NCBI GenBank assembly: GCA_033439265.1
Contig: JAVTVX010000031.1
Location: 20,504,001-20,568,000, forward strand
Direction: 5' to 3'
Source of the DNA: Dillenia suffruticosa
Lineage: Eukaryota > Streptophyta > Magnoliopsida > Dilleniales > Dilleniaceae
DNA length: 64,000 bases
Shown: positions 12,085-24,776 of the stretch, piece after piece
How positions within the stretch are numbered: the stretch's first letter is position 1
How the letters are laid out: the number at the start of each line of letters is the position of its first letter
Notes under the pieces: generated by a model
Told to the model about the DNA's origin: nothing
What the model saw: the letters and a program-made list of their open reading frames with translations, nothing else
Database searches by the model: none
Translations under genes and position numbers: made by a program

Positions 12085-13500
12085 AAAAATGGTTTTAGCG
12101 ACGAAATAAATCCATCACCTTTTTGCAACAAAACTTGGGATGAAAACAGATTTCATCACTATTTTTGTGATGAAATTAATGACGAAAGATCAGTTGTTGC
12201 AAAATTAGCAACGAATAAAGAATTTGTGACTAAATTCATGACTAATTAGACACAAAATAATTTTCATTGCTAAATTCATGACTATTTAGCCATGAAAAAA
12301 CTTTCGACGCTAAATTCGTGTTTAATTAGCCACAAAAATTTATTCGTCACAAAATTAGCCACAAAATAATCAGTTCGTCGCAAATTTTTCGACAAATATC
12401 AATTTTGTGGCTAAATTTGCCACGAATACAATATTCGTCACTAAATTCAGCGAGAAAAAATTTTTGTGGCAAAATTCGTTGGTAATTAGCAACAAATTTT
12501 GCTGCTCATAACTAAATTCATCACCAAGTAGCTACAAAATTATTTTCGTTGCAAAATTTAGTAACAAACTTTGCGGATTGTGGTTAAATTTATCACTAAT
12601 TAGCGACACAAAATTATTCGTGACTAAATTCATTGCTAATTAGCAACGATTTTTGGAAATTCATGGCTAATTTCATAACTAAATTTCTTCTACAATCTGT
12701 TATTAAATATTTTCAACTATATCTCTCTTTTTTATTCTTTCTGAGTAACGGAATAAGGTTGAATATATTATGATATACAATAATGGATTTTACTTATATA
12801 AACAAGTAATTTATATTTTGACTAAGTATAAGACTACATTGACTATCAAACAATTCTTTTAGAGATTAGACAAATGAATTTGTAATTATTTTAACTATTA
12901 TCAATTATAACCTCCAGAGACGTTACAAATTTGTCTAAGTAATCTAGTCATTATATAAATATGAAAATGAAATTCCTTTATCAATAAATCACATGAAAAA
13001 TATTTTTTTCATCTCTCATTTTGTTGTAAATTTAGGAGAACTATTTTTTTGTTATTAATTTTATCGCAAACAACTAATTCGTTGATAAATTCGTTGTAAA
13101 GAATTGATAAAAAGAAGTTTTTGTTGCTAATCTAGCAACGAATAGGAGCTTTCATTGTTGATGTTAGCGACAAATATGAAATTTGTTGTTGAATTCAATG
13201 AGGAGCTTTCATCGCTAATATTAGCGATGAATATGAAATCCATCACCAGTCCATCCATCACTGATTTCAGTGATGGATAGGAGGTTTCGTCGCTTATGTT
13301 AGCGACGAATATGAAATTCATCGCTAAATTCAAGGACTATTCTGCTAATTTTATCGACAGATAGGCCATCTGTTGCTGATTTCAGCAACAAATAGGAGCT
13401 TTCGTCGCTGATGTTAGTAATGAATATAAAATATGTCGCTGAATTCAGCGATGAATAACCTATCCATTGCTGATTTTAGTGACGGATTGCGTCATCGACT
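12085..13500. repeat. Left subterminal repeat block of the CACTA element
   Basis: Dozens of degenerate copies of motifs such as TTTAGCGACGAA, TTCGTCGCTAA and CTAATTAGCCAC occur in direct and inverted orientation, densest at 12100-12660 and 13080-13490. An AT-rich spacer (about 12700-13010) separates the two clusters. Such motifs are transposase-binding sites in CACTA elements. Short frames across the block, for example near 13127-13333, are repeat artefacts. Confidence 0.75.
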
Positions 13501-14435
13501 CTCGTTGCCCTAGCCACTCGTTGTCCTAGCCGCTTGCTCTACCTCCAAATCTCTCTTAATTTATCTCTCTCTTAATCTATCTCAAAACTTTGGTCTCTCT
13601 CTTAATCCTTTTCAAAACTCTGGTCTCTCTCTTAATCTATCTCTCTCACGCCACCAATCCATTCCCCCAGTGATGAACAACTGGGTAATGATTCTTAGTT
13701 GTATTTCTCTCTTTCTCACCCCGTTTCTCAATTTGCTACGAAAATCTTTTGTTTGGTATAGTCTTTCTGCTTCACTCATTTTGACTTCTGCATGTTTGCT
13801 AAAATGCCTCTATATCTGTGTGTGCGCAAGTCGAGAGAGAGAGATTTCCTAGCTTTCCTTGGATGCCCATTGAACTATTTTGACAGTTGGAATTAGAAAT
13901 TTGATTATTAATATTAGAATAGCATTTGGCTTTTTCTTTTTGTGACAGAATAGCATTTGCTTAGGTTATTAGTTAATGGATCTTTAAGGGAATGAAATGG
14001 GATTTGTCTGCACACTTTTCAAACAAGATAAAAAAAAAATTCAATTGCTTCATAATTTCGGGAAGTTCAAATGATAAAGTCAAAAAGTAAATGTCTGCAT
14101 ACTCCTCCCCCGCTTCTAATTGTTTTGTGACAAATAGTGTTAGGTTTTTCTAGTGGAAGCTTCTATATAAATCTCCACCTCAATTGATGAATTTTATAGG
14201 TTTTTACCACAATCGATTACAATTTCTGATTAATGTGATGGTTGTTTATAGAATAGATTTGTGCCATTGCCTTTAAAGTATTACCTTTAGTCTTGTTTGT
14301 ATGACAAGTTTTCTCTTGATTGCTTGACAATATGATAAAAAATAATTTACCTGAGTTGGATTTTGTTTTACTGTGATAATGGTGTAGTGTAGTGTAGTAT
14401 GGAATGGTATAAGCAAGTGGTCGATATGATATAGG

Positions 14436-14952
14436 TGTTACATACTATATTGCATATCAAATGTAATAATGATTAAACATAATTAAAATAACTCGAGAAG
14501 GAGAATCAAATGTACCTTCAGCCATTCTCGATTTCGACGATCTATGACGATTGTGATAACACCAAAATGATCCTTAAGACATGCACAATTCTTCTTAACC
14601 CTTAATTTCACTCAATAGATGGTATTGAATTTTAAAATTTAGACTTAGAGATCCAATACACTAAGAGGGGATTTATATACACTCTCAATCATCAAAAAGT
14701 CATTAAAACTCTATAATTGTCACCCTAAATTATTGCTGGACATTATAAAAATTTAATAAAATATTCAAAATGAAAAATAAGATTAATTGTTAAAAATTTG
14801 AATAGAACACCAAAATCTAGCCAAATACATCTCAATTCAAATTCTTTCCATTCTTTATCACATTTAATTTTTTTTTCAGTTATGTTTTCCTCATTAACCT
14901 CATTTTGAATGTATTAACTCATGAAATTTGAATTTTAAAAAAATTCATAATA
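14436..14952 (-). repeat. Copia LTR, left copy (3' LTR)
   Basis: It starts TGTTACATACTAT after the ATAGG duplication. Its inner edge lies next to the purine tract, which marks it as the 3' LTR of a minus-strand element. Length equals the right copy at 517 bp. Confidence 0.88.
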
Positions 14953-14963
14953 TTCTCCCACTT
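14953..14963 (-). other. Copia polypurine tract
   Basis: On the minus strand the sequence AAGTGGGAGAA sits directly inside the left LTR. This is a common copia plus-strand primer motif. Confidence 0.75.
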
Positions 14964-15589
14964 GACCCAACAAACCAACTTAAAATCAAAATCAAGTCAA
15001 TTCTTGTATGAAAATATAGTACATGAGTCACGGTGATAAGTCCTCTAAAAACGAATATTATCTTCTGTGTATTATAATGCATTCTATTTTCTAATATTAT
15101 GGTGACATTTACTTTATGAATAAACCCTACATTTATTTGGGATTCAAATTTAATGAATTTATCTCAAGATAACAACATGTGTACAACTTTATTTGAGAAA
15201 ATTCAACTTTGAGTTTCATTTAAATAAGGCAATAAACTCATATTTACAATATGTTTTCTGAACCTACTTGGTAGCATACCTTTGGTTTAAGAATTGACCA
15301 ATATACAATCAGTGATAATGTATTGGATTATAACTTTATTTTCCAATACTCTTTCCCTAATGGTTAAGTATTTTATGTCGATGTGTTTATTTCAACAATC
15401 ACTCTTATTATTTTTAACAAAAAATATAACAACTGAATTATCACAAAATACACAATGACTTAGGTATAGAATTTAAAACCCTAAACTCATATATGAAACT
15501 CTTGAGCCACACCGCATGTGATGTAGCCTTAAAACACGCCATAAACTCAGTGTCCATAGTGGAGGTCACAGTCAATATTTGCTTAGCAC

Positions 15590-17060
15590 TGCTGCACTAT
15601 ATAGCTCCACCGGCCATCATGAAGATATAACCCAACGTTGATTTCCGAGAATCAACACAACCAACAAAATCTGAATTTGAGTACCCGACTATTTCCTGAC
15701 TGTCAGTTCTTTTGTATGTAAGCGTGTGCTTCTTGGTACCTTGTAGATATCTCAACATCTTCTTTGTAACCTTCCAATATTCCAAACCCAAGTTACTTTG
15801 ATATTTACCTAACATCCCCACAGCGTGCACTATATCAGGTATTGTATAGACCTATGCATACATAACACTTCCAACAATTGAAACATATAGGATGTTAGCC
15901 ATCTGTTCTCTTTCCAAATCTATTTTGGGGTATTGGTCCAAATTGAACCTATCCCCTTTGATAATCGGAGTTATATTTTATGAGCAGTTCTTCATCCATA
16001 TCTCTTAAACACTTTGTTGATATAAGTCTCTTGAGATAGTTCCAAAATCTTATGGAATCTATCTCAATATATCTTTATGCCGATAATATAAGATATATCA
16101 TCTAAATCTTTCATCTCAAAATTCTTAAAGAAGAAATGTTTCACCTTATATAGCATTCCCTTATCATTGGTGGCAAGTAACATATCATCCACATAGAGGA
16201 CAAGGAAATAGAATCTGCTCCCACTGACCTTGAGGTATATGCATTGATCCACATTGTCCTCTTCAAAACCAAATAAAGTGACTATATTATGGAATTTCAA
16301 ATACCACTAATGGGAGGCTTATTTCAGCCCGTATATGGATTTCTTGAGTTTGCACACCAAATGCTTACAACCACTGGAAAAGAATCTTTTAGGTCAACAT
16401 ATGTAAACCTCTTCCTTTAATTCCCGATTAAGAAAAGTCGTTTTCACATCTATTTGTTTCAATTATAGATCAAAATATACAACAAGTACTAAAATAATAC
16501 AGAAGGAAACTTTCTTAGACACCAGAGAAAATGTCTTCGAATAGTTAATTACTTCCCTTTGGGCGAACCCTTTAGCAATGCGTCTGGCCTTATATTTCTC
16601 GATATTGTCTAATGAGTCAGTTTTAATCTTGAAAACTCATTTACATCCAATGGGTTTTATGACATCTGGTAACTCTACAAGATCTCAGACTCCATTGCTC
16701 CTCATGGAGTCCATCTAATCCTTCATGGCTTTTAGCCATAAGTTCGATTCCTTAGAACTCGTAGCTTGTGAAAACATTTCTAGATCATTTACAACTCCGA
16801 CATTATAGTCAGAATCTTGAAAGTATACTACATGATCATCGGATATAGATGACCTTCTTTCTCGAGTAAATCTTCTTAATGTAGATTCAATATTCTCTAT
16901 AGGAAATTTTTGACCAACTTGATCTTGGTCAACTATTTATAGAATTTCTCGGTTGTCACCCATAACCTAATTTGTGTCTATAAGCACTTGAGAGTCATTT
17001 TGGACAATAACTAAATTGGTACTTGAACTTGATGAAATACTTGATGGGTCCCTTTCAAGA
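15590..17060 (-). pseudogene. Copia reverse transcriptase and RNase H fossil
   Basis: Readable pieces are VLYVDDMLLATND (catalytic YVDD box), FLGIxI-like wording near 16070, and the RNase H part from YLQGTKKHTLTY to GYSNSDFVGCVDSRKSTLGY, all standard copia motifs. It is a fossil with several breaks. Confidence 0.85.
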
Positions 17061-17522
17061 GTTAACTCTCTAAAAATATCCCTCCCATTGATCAAATCAT
17101 TCTCTAAAAATCGAGTATTTCTAGATTTTACAAATTTAGTATGATAAGATAGATAATAAAATCGGTATTTTTGGACTTTTCGGCATAACCAACAAAGTAT
17201 CCACTTACAATTCTTGGATCTAGTTTATTTTCTATGAATTGTAAACATTTATCTCTACAGGACAATCCCAAATGTGTACATGTTTTAAACTAGATTTCTA
17301 ACCTTTAAATAACTCGAAAGGAGTTTTGGCTATTGCGTTGGTTGGAACCTTGTTTAGGATGTACACTACCATCTTGAGATCTTCAATTCATAAGAATTTA
17401 GACAATTTAGAGCTAACCATCATACTCCTAACCATATCAAGTTATGTCATATTCCTTCTTTTAACTATCTCATTATGGTCATGTAAATTAGACATGGTGT
17501 ATTGGGTAACAATTTCATTTTC

Positions 17523-17801
17523 TTAAATGAACTTTGCAAATGGATCCGGTGCTTGTCCATTCTCTGTATATCTTCTATGGTATTCTCCACCTCTATTTAA
17601 TTTCACGATTTTAATTTGTTTATCGTATTGTTTCTCTACTTCTATCTTAAAAATTTTAACGGCATCCAATGTCTCATACGTATGGCGAAAGATATAGAAA
17701 TACATATATCGTGAATAGTCATCTATAAACAAGATGAAATAACTATGACCATACGAGTCTGTACCTAGAATACAAATATCCGTATATATGATTTCTAGCA
17801 A
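17523..17801 (-). pseudogene. Copia integrase core fossil
   Basis: The frame contains YTDICILGTDSYGHSYFILF, then DDYSRYMYFY and NRGGEY, the DD(35)E integrase core wording of Ty1/copia. It lies upstream of reverse transcriptase on the minus strand. The GAG-pre-integrase region at 17841-18065 is too decayed to define. Confidence 0.85.
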
Positions 17802-18439
17802 TTTTAAACTCTTCCTAGCACCTTTTTAAATTTTATTGGTCTACTTTCCCTTAATGTATTCTCCACAAGTCTCAAAATCACTAAAGTCTAAAGTATAAGT
17901 ACTCCATCTTTTACTAACTTTTCTATTCTTTTTATGGATATGTGTCCTAATCTTCGATGCCACAAATATGAAAGAATTTTCCTCACTGACACTTCTTTTA
18001 ACCCTTGTATGTGTTATATTCATGCAATTATTATCTTGTAAAGTAATATTATATAATCCATTCAATAATAAACCATAACCAACGATATTTAAATCATAAA
18101 ATAATATTATTTTATTACTAAATTTGAAAGAATAATTGAATTGTACAATTTTTTAAATAAAATTAACTTTTTAGAAAATTTAGGTACATAAAATGCTTTC
18201 TCAAATTTCAAGAGCCCGCTTGTCAATATGAGTTCGCAATCTCCAATGGCCGTTACTCGTGAGCCCCTTCTATTACCCTAGATGAGTTATTCACGATCCA
18301 CTAGCTTCTTTAGATTTTGTAAGCCCTGTAACACATTCATAATATGGATGGTACAACCAGATTCAATCCACCATATGTCATAAGAAATCTCAATCATGCA
18401 AGATTCATAACAAACTAATGAGATTTCCATACTTTTATT

Positions 18440-19200
18440 CTCACGCTAACGCTTGTACTTGGTACAATCCTGTTTTATGTGTTCCTTTTTTTAACAAAAA
18501 AAAATACTTAGACTCTTTCTTTATGTCTATTTTTAATTTTGTACGCTTTTGATTTTGCTTGGACTTGCCCTTCTTCTTTTCTTGTACTGTCATATGTACA
18601 CTAACAGAACTTTGCTTCATCTCCATCGACAGCCTTCCTTCCTCTTGTATACACTTGGCCATCAATTCATTGATAGATCATTTTTCCTTATGTGGGTTGT
18701 AGAAGAACTTAAAAGAACCATAGGATTGAGAGAGCAAATTCAAAATAAAATACATGAGGAAAGATTCGAATATCTCAACTTTCAGATTCTTTAGTTAAGC
18801 TACAATATCTCGCATTTGCATAATGTGCTTGCGCACACCGTGGACAGTAATAAATCTCATGAAAGAGAATTACATAATGAGAGTACTGACAAAAAATTTC
18901 CTCGATGCCACAAATTGTTCATCTATAGACTTAAGAAGAACATGGATATTGGTATACTGGTTGATCGAGTCATGAATACTAACTGAAATTTTTCTCTTTA
19001 TAAACATAATATTTACACGATTAAATCGCTCTCATTTTTCATAAAGAGTTTTTTCGTCTATAGAGCTGGTAATTGGTCATCAAAGGTGGATCGTCCTTCC
19101 GTATAACATAGTCAATGTCTAAATATCCCAAATGGAGAAATACCATTTCCCTCCATTTTTTATAATTCTCTCCATTCAAATAGGGAAAATCGGATTTCAA
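18440..19200 (-). pseudogene. Copia gag region fossil
   Basis: This minus-strand block between integrase and the primer-binding site has the Lys-rich and hydrophilic frames expected of gag/nucleocapsid, but it is strongly decayed. The assignment rests mainly on position. Confidence 0.5.
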
Positions 19201-20624
19201 ATCTATGATTTGGAATATTACAAAATAAATAAACTTATGTACTAATTATATGTAAAGCATTTAATATATGTCTACCAATACAAACTTATAAAAATAAATC
19301 TGGGCTAAATTTCTAATTTTATTATATTTATTTGAGTTTATGATAAAATTTATCAAAAATAGATCATTCATCAATGTTTGTGGGCTAATTGAAAAACTAC
19401 CAATAGGTAGTCTTTGTTTTTTTAATCACTTTATATTTTTCTGCTTAGCCCTATAAGACAATTTTTCTAATGCACCAGGTAAGTTCCCAGGTAGGTAGTA
19501 GGTTAAATGGAACCGTTTAAGAACCAGCCAGCTTTAAACTTATTCTTGTCTTTTTGACAGAACCAGTCTAAACATGCACTAAATCAACCATACTTATAGT
19601 ATTATATATAAAAAAGGGATTTCAAGTAAGTAGACTACTATTGGAAATAAATATTTCGATATCTTATCTCTATTTTATTATTTTCATGCAACAAAAATTT
19701 ATATGGGATAAAATTCATTACATAAAAATATGACAAATTTGTTCTTTTCTTAATGTGATCATATTTTTATATATAATTTTCTATTTAATTGTGGTTGTTG
19801 TTCCTAACCCTAATTAATTTTAAAAATTTTATTGATTATAAGAATAATAATATTAATTTTGTCATGCTAAGATGCATAAAATAAAAAATGCAATTAAATT
19901 ATCTAATACATTTTATTAATTTTGTACCTCCTCTTATCTACAAAATATTGTTCAAAATTAATTTTATGCACAACTTTCTAAAATTTGGGGTTATAAAATA
20001 TTTTGAAAACTTTTCATTTTTTTTCAACCCAAAAAATATTTTAATAATTTTGTACGTTCTCTTATATACAAAATTATTTTAAAATTAACTTTATGCATAA
20101 TTTTTAAATATCATTCTCTAAATTATTTATTTATTTATTTATTTTAATCCAAAGGTCTAATATGAATTATCCATTTATGGTTTGGAACAAGTGTCTCTCA
20201 AAAATTTATTTAAAGAAATCATTTAATACAAGACACACATCATTTTCAAAACCGAAAGGATTGATCACATGTTCATTTATTAAATAAATAAATATTGTAA
20301 ATTTTAAATATCTTTCATGGCCCATTTATTTCCTTTTTATGCACTTTTAACATTGTGTTCTTCACATGATGGACCCTGAGGGTCCCAACCTGGAATCAAT
20401 GACTTCTGACGAGTGTGTATGCTGAAAAACCGTCAGAAAATATAGAAATATTCCAAAATAATTTTTAAAAATATAGTTTTAATCGTAATAATGCAAAAAT
20501 TTTAATTTTGGACTAAATTTTTTGAAAAATCAAGATTTTTGGACCACATATTCAAAGTCTGAAAATCTTAATTTTTTAAAAGAATTTTAAATTCGTTAGA
20601 ATTTTGAAGGTAAAAGACAAAAAT

Positions 20625-20635
20625 CTCTGATACCA
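20625..20635 (-). other. Copia primer-binding site (initiator Met tRNA)
   Basis: On the minus strand TGGTATCAGAG lies two bases inside the right LTR. It matches the standard iMet-tRNA-complementary site of plant copia elements and confirms the minus orientation. Confidence 0.88.
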
Positions 20636-20637
20636 AA

Positions 20638-21154
20638 TGTTACATACTATATTACATACCAAATGCAATAATGATTAAATATAATTAAAATAACTCAAGA
20701 ACGAGAATCGAATATATCTCTAGTCATTCTCGATCCTGACAATTTTTTACGATTGTAATAGCACCAAAATGATTTTTAGGATGTGCACAAACCTTCTAAA
20801 CCCTCAATTTCACTCAATAGATGATATGGAGTTTTGTAATTTAGATTTAGGGACCCAATGCACTAGGAGAGGGTTTATATAGACTCTCAATCATAAAAAA
20901 TCTATTAAAATTATATAATTGTCATCTTAAATTATTGTTGGATATTATAAGAATTTAATAAAATATTTAAAATAGAAAAACGAGATTAATTGTGTAGAGA
21001 TTTGAATAGAATACTAAAATCCGGCCAAATGCATCTCAATTCAAATTTCTTTCATTTTTTATCACATTTAATCTTTTTCAGTTATATTTTCCTCATTAAC
21101 CTTATTTTTAATGCATGAAGTCGTGAAATTTGAATTTTTACAAAGTTTCTAACA
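20638..21154 (-). repeat. Copia LTR, right copy (5' LTR)
   Basis: A 517-bp repeat from TGTTACATACTAT to TTTCTAACA, followed by the ATAGG duplication. It has the TG...CA ends of an intact LTR boundary. Confidence 0.9.
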
Positions 21155-21417
21155 ATAGGAGCTCGGGATAATGGTGACTTATTACCGCAGCTCAATACTT
21201 GAAAATTATATGTATCTCTTTTCCCAAATTGCAGGTCAAAGTCTTATTGCTGTTGTGTGTGTCTTTTTTTTTCTTTTTTTTTTTCTCTTCCATATCTTAT
21301 CAATCTTTTCTCTTCCATATCTTATTTTTCATTTCAACTTCTCTTTCTTCTACCACTGCTCGTGCTATTATTCAACCAGAAAACCATATAAGGTCTTGGA
21401 ATGCTGGGAACTAAGTA

Positions 21418-21645
21418 ATGATGGCTGCTGTAGAGCTTATGAGTTTGTCGATTGCAAACTCAAGACCCAGAAACTCAGTCTCACTCTCACTACCTCATTC
21501 ACGTGCTTTTGTTTCTCACTCTCTCCCTCAGCACCACCTCCGCTTTCTCTTTTTCGTTTCATTTTGTTTTCTAACTCGAGTCGGATTGAGAGTGTTTTTC
21601 GTTATATGCGGGTATGGTTCTCTCTATCTTTCTCTCTCTAATTAG
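21418..21645 (+). CDS. Unrecognised ORF inside the CACTA element, transit-peptide-like
   Basis: An ATG frame of 75 codons begins MMAAVELMSLSIANSRPRNS and is rich in Ser, Arg and Leu with few acidic residues, resembling a plastid transit peptide. A possible splice donor (GGGTATGG) falls near 21610. It lies between the copia insertion and the alpha-tubulin fragment, so it may be part of a second captured gene or of the captured tubulin upstream/intron sequence. A stretch just upstream (about 21370-21415, GGAATGCTGGGAACT) weakly resembles the GNACWEL part of tubulin exon 1. The family is not recognised, and a chance frame in pyrimidine-rich DNA remains likely. Confidence 0.2.
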   Translation: MMAAVELMSLSIANSRPRNSVSLSLPHSRAFVSHSLPQHHLRFLFFVSFCFLTRVGLRVFFVICGYGSLYLSLSN

Positions 21646-22317
21646 GGTTGGTGTAATTTTGATTATTTCATTTTGGTTAAAGCTAGGTTTATTTGTTGTT
21701 TGCTTTGTATGATTATTTATCATTGATCTTGTGATTACTACTCGCAAATTTTGGAGATGGTAAAAGGAAATCTTCATTTAATCCTGAAAGAATGAAATAA
21801 TGAAAGTGGTTTTATCTATGCTTTATTTTATTTTATTTTATTTTATTTTTTTATTTTTTTATTTTTATCTATGCTTTATGATTCCTAGTGTTTGTTGCGG
21901 ATGAAAAATGATAATGATTAGTGACATGCATGCTGAAATTTGTCGAACAATTCATGTCATAGGGATAATTTCTTAGAGATTGTTTAGAAAATGAAACTAA
22001 AACGGAGTGTTAATTGGGTCGGTGCAATTGGACTTTTAGGATGGGATGTGTACCTACGTTGCTGTCTTCAACAGAAAAAATAAAAATGTCTAAAGTATAC
22101 ATGTGTTGAAGAGCCCAATTCCAGTTTCTAAATTTCATGCTTGGGAGCATAAGTAAGCCATACCTATTTGATTCTGCCTGATACAATTTTTTAGCAACCC
22201 AAAAGGGTTATATGTGTAATTTTTCCTTATTATTTAGCTACGTTCAAGGCCGTTTCATCATCTTAGTAAAAGTTAAAAATGTACGTTTTAACTATTTGTG
22301 GACATGTATTTGACTAA

Positions 22318-22807
<490 letters not shown>

Positions 22808-22924
22808 TGACAAATATTTATTCATGTTAATATATTTTTTGTTTAAAATTTTATTTGGTCCATTAAATTTAGTTTTAAGGTTGGATGATGATTTTGTTTA
22901 AGGCAAGATGTATTTTGAACGAAT

Positions 22925-23386
22925 AAATTCAACGTTTCAAATTTTTTTTAGTAGCATAAAAAAATTTATTATTAAAATTTCATCGTTAAAATTTTGTTAC
23001 TAAATTTGTTGCTAAAGCTTCGTTGCTAAATTTAACGCCAACCATATACACATCTCAAATAAATATTTTTGTCCCCAAAGTCATCCTACCTGCTCGTTGC
23101 TAAGTTTATTGTCAATAATTTGTCGTTAAATTCATCACCAAGTATTCGTCACTAATTATTAACAAATCCTGTTATTGCCAATAGCAACACTTTTTGAGAT
23201 GAAAGATTTCGTTGCTAATTTACGACAAAGTTTACAACATAAGTTTTTTGTCACAAATTTGTAAAGAAATGTAAAATTTTTCGTTGTTGAATCTTGTGAC
23301 ACCATATTAATCATAGATTTTTTTTTTGTCGCATTTTTTTTTTTTTGTGAGATGATTTCGTGACTAATTAGTGATTTTTTATAGTG
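22925..23386. repeat. Right subterminal repeat block of the CACTA element
   Basis: Degenerate motifs such as TTCGTTGCTAA, TTTGTTGCTAAAG and TCGTCACTAATTA recur up to the CACTA-type end at 23386. The motif family is the same as at 12085-13500, which ties the two ends together. The block is about a third as long as the left one. Confidence 0.72.
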
Positions 23387-23949
23387 TAGAAAGCAAAACT
23401 TTTAAAAGAAATAGAGAATGCACAAATAAATGAATGAAACGAATAAACATGGTTATTAAACCAGACCGACCCAATGATTGGACCGGGTCAACTCTCAACT
23501 CGAATATTTTACGGGTCGATTCATGAATAATACCGTTTATGAATTCATGAATTATACCGTTTAGGCACTCAACCCGTACAAACCCATGGGTCACTAGCGG
23601 GTCAACCCCTAACCAGCGTGACCCGTGTGCAGTTTTTTTTAATGTTAAAAGACTATTTTAACCCATTTTAAATTTTAAAATAATTTTAATTTAGGGATAA
23701 AATTGGAAATAGGAAAAAAAACCTCTGTTGGCTTCTCTCTCCGAAAGAAGGCAGCACCGGTGGCAGAGGAACCTCCCAAACCGCGGCCGGAGGAGGTCCA
23801 CATATGCACCGGCGACAGAGGAACCTCCCAAAGAAGAAGAAACTGTGAAAGAAGCTCCTCCGGAGCCGGAGGAGGTCCACAATGGGGGATTCCACTTCTG
23901 GGAGACGAGAAGAGCGACACAATCCAAAAGGTGAAAGAGTGAGTAAGGA

Positions 23950-23999
<50 letters not shown>

Positions 24000-24776
24000 C
24001 CTTATCTTTTTTTTTTTTTTTTTCTGGGTATTGCTATTTGTGGATTTTGAAGTTTTCAACTTATGTGTGTGGTGGGTCCATACGGAGGTGAAACTTTGGA
24101 AATGAATCGGATTTGGGTTTGCCTTGAGAGCACAAAGAAGGCAATTGATTTTGCATAAGCCGATGGTCATTGTTGTATGGAGTTTTGTGATTCGTTGTTG
24201 AGAAGATTTGAGGGAATGATTTGTTCCGTCTTGGGGGGAGGGGGGAAGAGAGAGATAGAGAGATGGATCAGGCTAGGAGTTGGCTTCGGAAGTTTCAGCC
24301 TAGGGATAAGTAGAGACCTTATCTTCCACCGAAGGAGAAAGACTTTATCCACCACACGTTTCAACTGCTTTTAAGTTCATTTTCTTTTTATTTGTTAAGA
24401 AGAAGAATTTTTGACTGTATGACTTTGAAAGATCAAAATGGACACAAATAATCTTTAAGGCTTAAAATTTTATGAGACTTGTGTCCTGTAGTTGGGATAA
24501 TATTCATATTTACATAATTATGATTGATATTTTATTAGATGTTAATTTTTATTATATGAATATATTACCTTTCATAAATATTAAGATTGATATTTTATAT
24601 TGTACAAAAATATAATTATATATTTTTTATATTTTAAAATAATAAAAAAATCAATGGTTGAACTATTCACTCAAGGATTTAATCAGTTAAACTATAAATT
24701 TTAAGGCACAAGTCAATGCGGATGGAGTTTAATTACTATGGGAATAAGCAAATGAGGAAGCCGGGGTTAGCTTTAT
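23387..24776. other. Anonymous repeats; no gene seen
   Basis: About 23450-23640 is rich in GGGTCAAC/GACCCG-type words (a dispersed-repeat look). At 23750-23890 a GC-rich block has two similar units, each with GCACCGG, AGAGGAACCTCCCAAA and GGAGGAGGTCCACA. A GA microsatellite (about 23956-23998) and a T tract follow. The overlapping frames of this block on both strands are compositional. The rest, to the CML gene, is AT-rich and includes its 3' flank. Confidence 0.45.

Larger units (their letters stand above)
14436..21154 (-). mobile_element. Ty1/copia LTR retrotransposon, nested in the CACTA element, broken
   Basis: Both LTRs are 517 bp and the element is flanked by an exact 5-bp duplication ATAGG (14431-14435 and 21155-21159). 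On the minus strand the order is right LTR, a primer-binding site complementary to initiator-Met tRNA (20625-20635), gag traces, integrase, reverse transcriptase, RNase H, polypurine tract (14953-14963), left LTR. Integrase before reverse transcriptase defines Ty1/copia. By eye the LTRs differ at roughly one site in six or seven, suggesting an insertion several million years old. The structure spans its full length but the coding part has many breaks. Confidence 0.9.

Noticed and set aside
13127-13333. 68-codon minus-strand frame with internal amino-acid repeats (NFIFVANI)
   Set aside because: It is a translation of the CACTA subterminal repeats, not a gene.
21171-21641. 156-codon plus-strand frame rich in Phe, Ser and Leu
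   Set aside because: It is driven by pyrimidine runs, starts only 17 bases inside the CACTA sequence next to the copia insertion, and has no domain character.
23691-24170. Overlapping Ser/Leu- and Arg/Glu-rich frames on both strands
   Set aside because: They are produced by the GA microsatellite, the T tract and a duplicated GC-rich unit.
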